Shown one piece after another: positions 61,779-64,000 of a DNA stretch of 64,000 bases. The translations under genes were made by a program, and so were the position numbers. The stretch is from Fictibacillus gelatini DSM 15865. GTDB taxonomy: Bacteria; Bacillota; Bacilli; Bacillales; Fictibacillaceae. The notes below the pieces were generated by a model. The model had not been told where the DNA came from. It was given only the letters and a program-made list of their open reading frames with translations, and did not search any database. The stretch is taken from positions 62,001 to 126,000 of the forward strand of contig NZ_AUMP01000007.1 of the NCBI RefSeq assembly GCF_000430745.1. The letters are read 5' to 3'. Numbering within the stretch: the stretch's first letter is position 1; every line of letters starts with the position of its first letter.

Positions 61779-62801
61779 GTGAAAAACCCTGTACTCATCA
61801 TCGTTGTTCCATGCTATAACGAGGAAGAAGTATTAAAAGAGACTGCTAAAGAACTTTCTCACGTTCTAAAACGTTTAGCTTCGGAAAAATTGATTGCAGC
61901 TTACAGTAAAATTTTATTTGTTGATGATGGATCGAGTGACCGAACATGGGAGTTGATTATTGAGGAAAAAAATACGAACCCGTTTGTCACAGGATTAAAA
62001 TTGGCCCGCAACGTCGGCCATCAAAAAGCGCTTTTGGCCGGGTTGGAAATGGCAAAAACGAAAGCCGACTGCGTCATCTCGATCGATGCTGATCTTCAGG
62101 ATGACACGACCGTTATCCGCGAATTTATTTTAAAATTTCATGAAGGATTTGATATTGTTCATGGGGTACGTAGAAAGCGTGATACGGACACCTTTTTCAA
62201 ACGGACGACAGCTCTTTGTTTCTATTCGTTAATGCGTCGAATTGGAATTAATCTGATCCCCAATCATGCAGACTTTCGGTTAATGAGCAAACGCGCCTTG
62301 CATGAATTAAGCCGCTATAAGGAAGCGAATGTGTTTTTAAGAGGAATCGTTCCATTGATTGGGTTTAAATCAACAAATGTCTTTTACGATCGAAAAGAAC
62401 GTTTAGCCGGCAAAACAAAATATCCGTTAAAGAAAATGCTGGCGTTTGCGTTTGAGGGAATCACTTCATTTAGCATTGTTCCGATTCGCTTTGTGACATT
62501 GCTCGGCTTTCTTTCATTTTTTATTGGTGGAATGGCAGGGAGTTATGCTCTCATTCAAGAATTATTAGGGAACACGAAATCCGGTTGGACGTCGCTTATG
62601 ATCTCGATTTGGCTTATTGGCGGCCTTCAATTAATGGGGATTGGATTGATCGGCGAATATATCGGGAAAATTTTTAATGAAGTGAAAAGACGTCCGATGT
62701 ATACGGTGGAAACGGATTTGTTTACAGGGGCATTTACCCGGCGGCCATCGAAAAAATACCGGCTCCTTGCGGCAAAAGAACTGAAAAAAAGAGGCAGTTG
62801 A
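61779..62801 (+). CDS. Polyprenyl-phosphate glycosyltransferase, GT2 family (YkoT/CsbB/GtrB-like)
   Basis: The 340-residue enzyme has an N-terminal GT-A domain (IVVPCYNEEEVLKETA, LFVDDGSSDRTWELI, ISIDADLQDD with the DXD-like motif) and two C-terminal membrane segments. This class loads glucose or GlcNAc onto undecaprenyl phosphate. GTG 61779 follows AAGGAGGGG by nine bases; the frame opens at 61719 inside the RNA-like element, which is not a credible start. It is coupled to gtcA one base downstream. Confidence 0.9.
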   Translation: MKNPVLIIVVPCYNEEEVLKETAKELSHVLKRLASEKLIAAYSKILFVDDGSSDRTWELIIEEKNTNPFVTGLKLARNVGHQKALLAGLEMAKTKADCVISIDADLQDDTTVIREFILKFHEGFDIVHGVRRKRDTDTFFKRTTALCFYSLMRRIGINLIPNHADFRLMSKRALHELSRYKEANVFLRGIVPLIGFKSTNVFYDRKERLAGKTKYPLKKMLAFAFEGITSFSIVPIRFVTLLGFLSFFIGGMAGSYALIQELLGNTKSGWTSLMISIWLIGGLQLMGIGLIGEYIGKIFNEVKRRPMYTVETDLFTGAFTRRPSKKYRLLAAKELKKRGS

Positions 62802-62802
62802 C

Positions 62803-63222
62803 ATGAGAAGCTCGTTTATTCGTTTTTTAATCGTTGGTGTGATCAATACATTCGTCGGTATGTCGATGATGTTTCTTCTTCTTCATGAAGGCGGAATGTC
62901 GTATTGGCCATCTACGGTTACGGGTCATTTAATCGGAGCATGTACAAGCTATTTATTAAATCGTTCGTTTACGTTTAAAAATAGAGAGTCTATGTCGAAA
63001 ACGGTTTTCCCATTTATGTTTGTCGTTAGCTCGTGCTATATTTTTTCTTATTATTTTGGGATTCATTTTGCCGAATGGCTCTTTATGTCAATCTCAAGGC
63101 TGCCCGCCACATATAGGGAAGATGCGGCAATACTGTTTGGCACCATTTTATATACCATTACGAATTATGCCGGGCAAAAAGCTATTGTTTTTTCGAGAAA
63201 AAATGAGCCGGTGAAAACATAA
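62803..63222 (+). CDS. gtcA: GtrA/GtcA-family flippase
   Basis: The 139-residue protein has four membrane segments: FIRFLIVGVINTFVGMSMM, HLIGACTSYLLNRSFTFKNR and a YTITNYAGQKAIVFS end are the GtrA-family hallmarks. It is proposed to move the undecaprenyl-phosphate sugar across the membrane for the GT-C enzyme. It starts one base after the GT2 stop. The resemblance is to GtcA and YngA. Confidence 0.9.
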   Translation: MRSSFIRFLIVGVINTFVGMSMMFLLLHEGGMSYWPSTVTGHLIGACTSYLLNRSFTFKNRESMSKTVFPFMFVVSSCYIFSYYFGIHFAEWLFMSISRLPATYREDAAILFGTILYTITNYAGQKAIVFSRKNEPVKT

Positions 63223-63234
63223 TGATAAGCAATT

Positions 63235-63275
63235 AAGCGGATCATGCTACATGTCTTAGCCAATCCGCTTTCTTT
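63235..63275 (+). terminator. Terminator of the GT2-gtcA operon
   Basis: AAGCGGAT (63235-63242) pairs with ATCCGCTT (63263-63270) over a 20-base loop, followed by TCTTTATTTCT. Confidence 0.6.
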
Positions 63276-63279
63276 ATTT

Positions 63280-64000
63280 CTAATGATAAGGAGTACCGTC
63301 TTTTAAAACTTCTCTTAGTTTAGAAAGCGCTTTTTTCTGAATTCGTGAAACATGCATTTGCGAAATGTTTAATAGTTTTGCGATCTGGTGCTGGCTCAAA
63401 TGGTCGTAAAACACATAAGTGATAATGGCTAATTCCCGTGTGGTTAACGTTTTGAAAGCTTCGAAAAGCAATACTCTATTTTCAATATGTTCAAAGCGTT
63501 CATCGATCGTTCCTATAAAGTCTATAATGGCTGTAGTGTTGTTTATTTGCTTATTTTGGGCGATATAATCAATGGACATTGCCTGATAGCTTTTATACAC
63601 TTCCGCCGCTTCTAACACATCTTCTTCAGTTGAATGTAATGTTGCTGCAATTTCTTGAATGAGGGGAGAGCGGCCGAGTTGTTGATGCAATTGGTCTGCC
63701 GTCTTTTTAATAAGTGGGGCGAGTTCTTTAATTCTTCTTGGGACGTGTATGCTCCATGTTTCGTCGCGAATGTACCGTTTCATGCTGCCAATGATCATAG
63801 GTACGGCATACGATTCAAATGATCGATTAAGTTCAGGTTTATAATAATAAACCGCTTTTAATAATCCAATCATCCCGACTTGTACAAGATCTTCAAAATT
63901 ATGTCGCTCTCTTGAGAATTTTTGGGCAATCGATTTCACTAACCGTTCATATTGTAAAATAATGTTTGTCTTTAATTCTTCATTGGAAGGGTCCTTTTTA
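63280..64000 (-). CDS. sigB: RNA polymerase sigma factor SigB, partial (5' end outside the window)
   Basis: The visible 240 residues belong to a SigB/SigF/SigG-type sigma factor: FEDLVQVGMIGLLKAVYYYK and FESYAVPMIIGSMKRYIRDE (region 2), HVPRRIKELAPLIKKTADQL (region 3) and the HTH QIAKLLNISQMHVSRIQKKA (region 4.2). It is closer in motif to SigB, the general stress factor, than to the sporulation factors. The frame continues past 64000 with no start seen; GTG at 63939 is internal. rsbW would be expected just upstream, outside the window. Confidence 0.85.
   Translation of the reverse strand, partial: KKDPSNEELKTNIILQYERLVKSIAQKFSRERHNFEDLVQVGMIGLLKAVYYYKPELNRSFESYAVPMIIGSMKRYIRDETWSIHVPRRIKELAPLIKKTADQLHQQLGRSPLIQEIAATLHSTEEDVLEAAEVYKSYQAMSIDYIAQNKQINNTTAIIDFIGTIDERFEHIENRVLLFEAFKTLTTRELAIITYVFYDHLSQHQIAKLLNISQMHVSRIQKKALSKLREVLKDGTPYH

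Overview
The window comes from a Bacillaceae chromosome (Firmicutes, low to mid G+C). The evidence is the gene order secG-est-rnr-smpB-ssrA, divergent gltC/gltAB, an opuCABCD operon, dltC, bcrC, amj, a floT operon and sigB, all with strong AGGAGG-type ribosome sites and sigma-A, sigma-54 and sigma-W promoters of Bacillus type. I cannot fix the genus from sequence alone. The backbone looks vertically inherited.

Layout. 1-5.4 kb: sigma-54-promoted lipoyl-like protein, Rieske/FAD oxidoreductase, CDF metal exporter, MTA/SAH deaminase and CPBP protease. 5.5-10.9 kb: secG-est-rnr-smpB-ssrA. The tmRNA gene is split in its T-loop by a 284-nt group I intron. A LAGLIDADG homing endonuclease lies just outside, on the other strand, behind a LexA-type box. 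11-18.9 kb: a small Gly/Phe/Trp-rich protein and the glutamate synthase locus. 19-25 kb: nitroreductase, methyltransferase, an insulated 35-residue peptide gene, a 59-residue His/Lys-rich peptide coupled to a Ser/Thr kinase, and the OpuC osmoprotectant transporter. 25.4-29.7 kb: amino-acid permease, secreted SLT-domain protein and the ywcBA acetate-permease-like pair. 29.7-39.4 kb: LysR regulator and a homoprotocatechuate (4-hydroxyphenylacetate) meta-cleavage operon. It uses a DapA-family lyase, carries an extra aldehyde dehydrogenase, and has no recognisable hydratase or flavin reductase. 39.5-49 kb: lipase, serine hydrolase, bcrC, fluoride riboswitch with two fluC genes, lone dltC, subtilase, NhaD-type antiporter and SpoVB-like flippase. 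49-58.7 kb: methyltransferase with an apparent CTG start, sigma-W-driven pspA-nfeD-floT, broken small genes, NCS2 purine permease, lipid II flippase Amj, GNATs and a DinB-like protein. 58.8-63.2 kb: a three-component glycosylation set (GT-C protein, UDP-glucose pyrophosphorylase, polyprenyl-phosphate GT2, GtcA flippase) with a structured RNA-like element. The window ends inside sigB.

The least explained signal is a family of intergenic arrays at 11518-11687, 42696-42857 and 44533-44626. Each consists of ten-base units repeated at an exact 21-base period. Two arrays have four forward units followed by four inverted units; the third has five in one direction. Unit sequence differs between arrays but is alike within each. 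Arrays A and C lie between convergent genes. Array B lies in the leader between the fluoride riboswitch and fluC.
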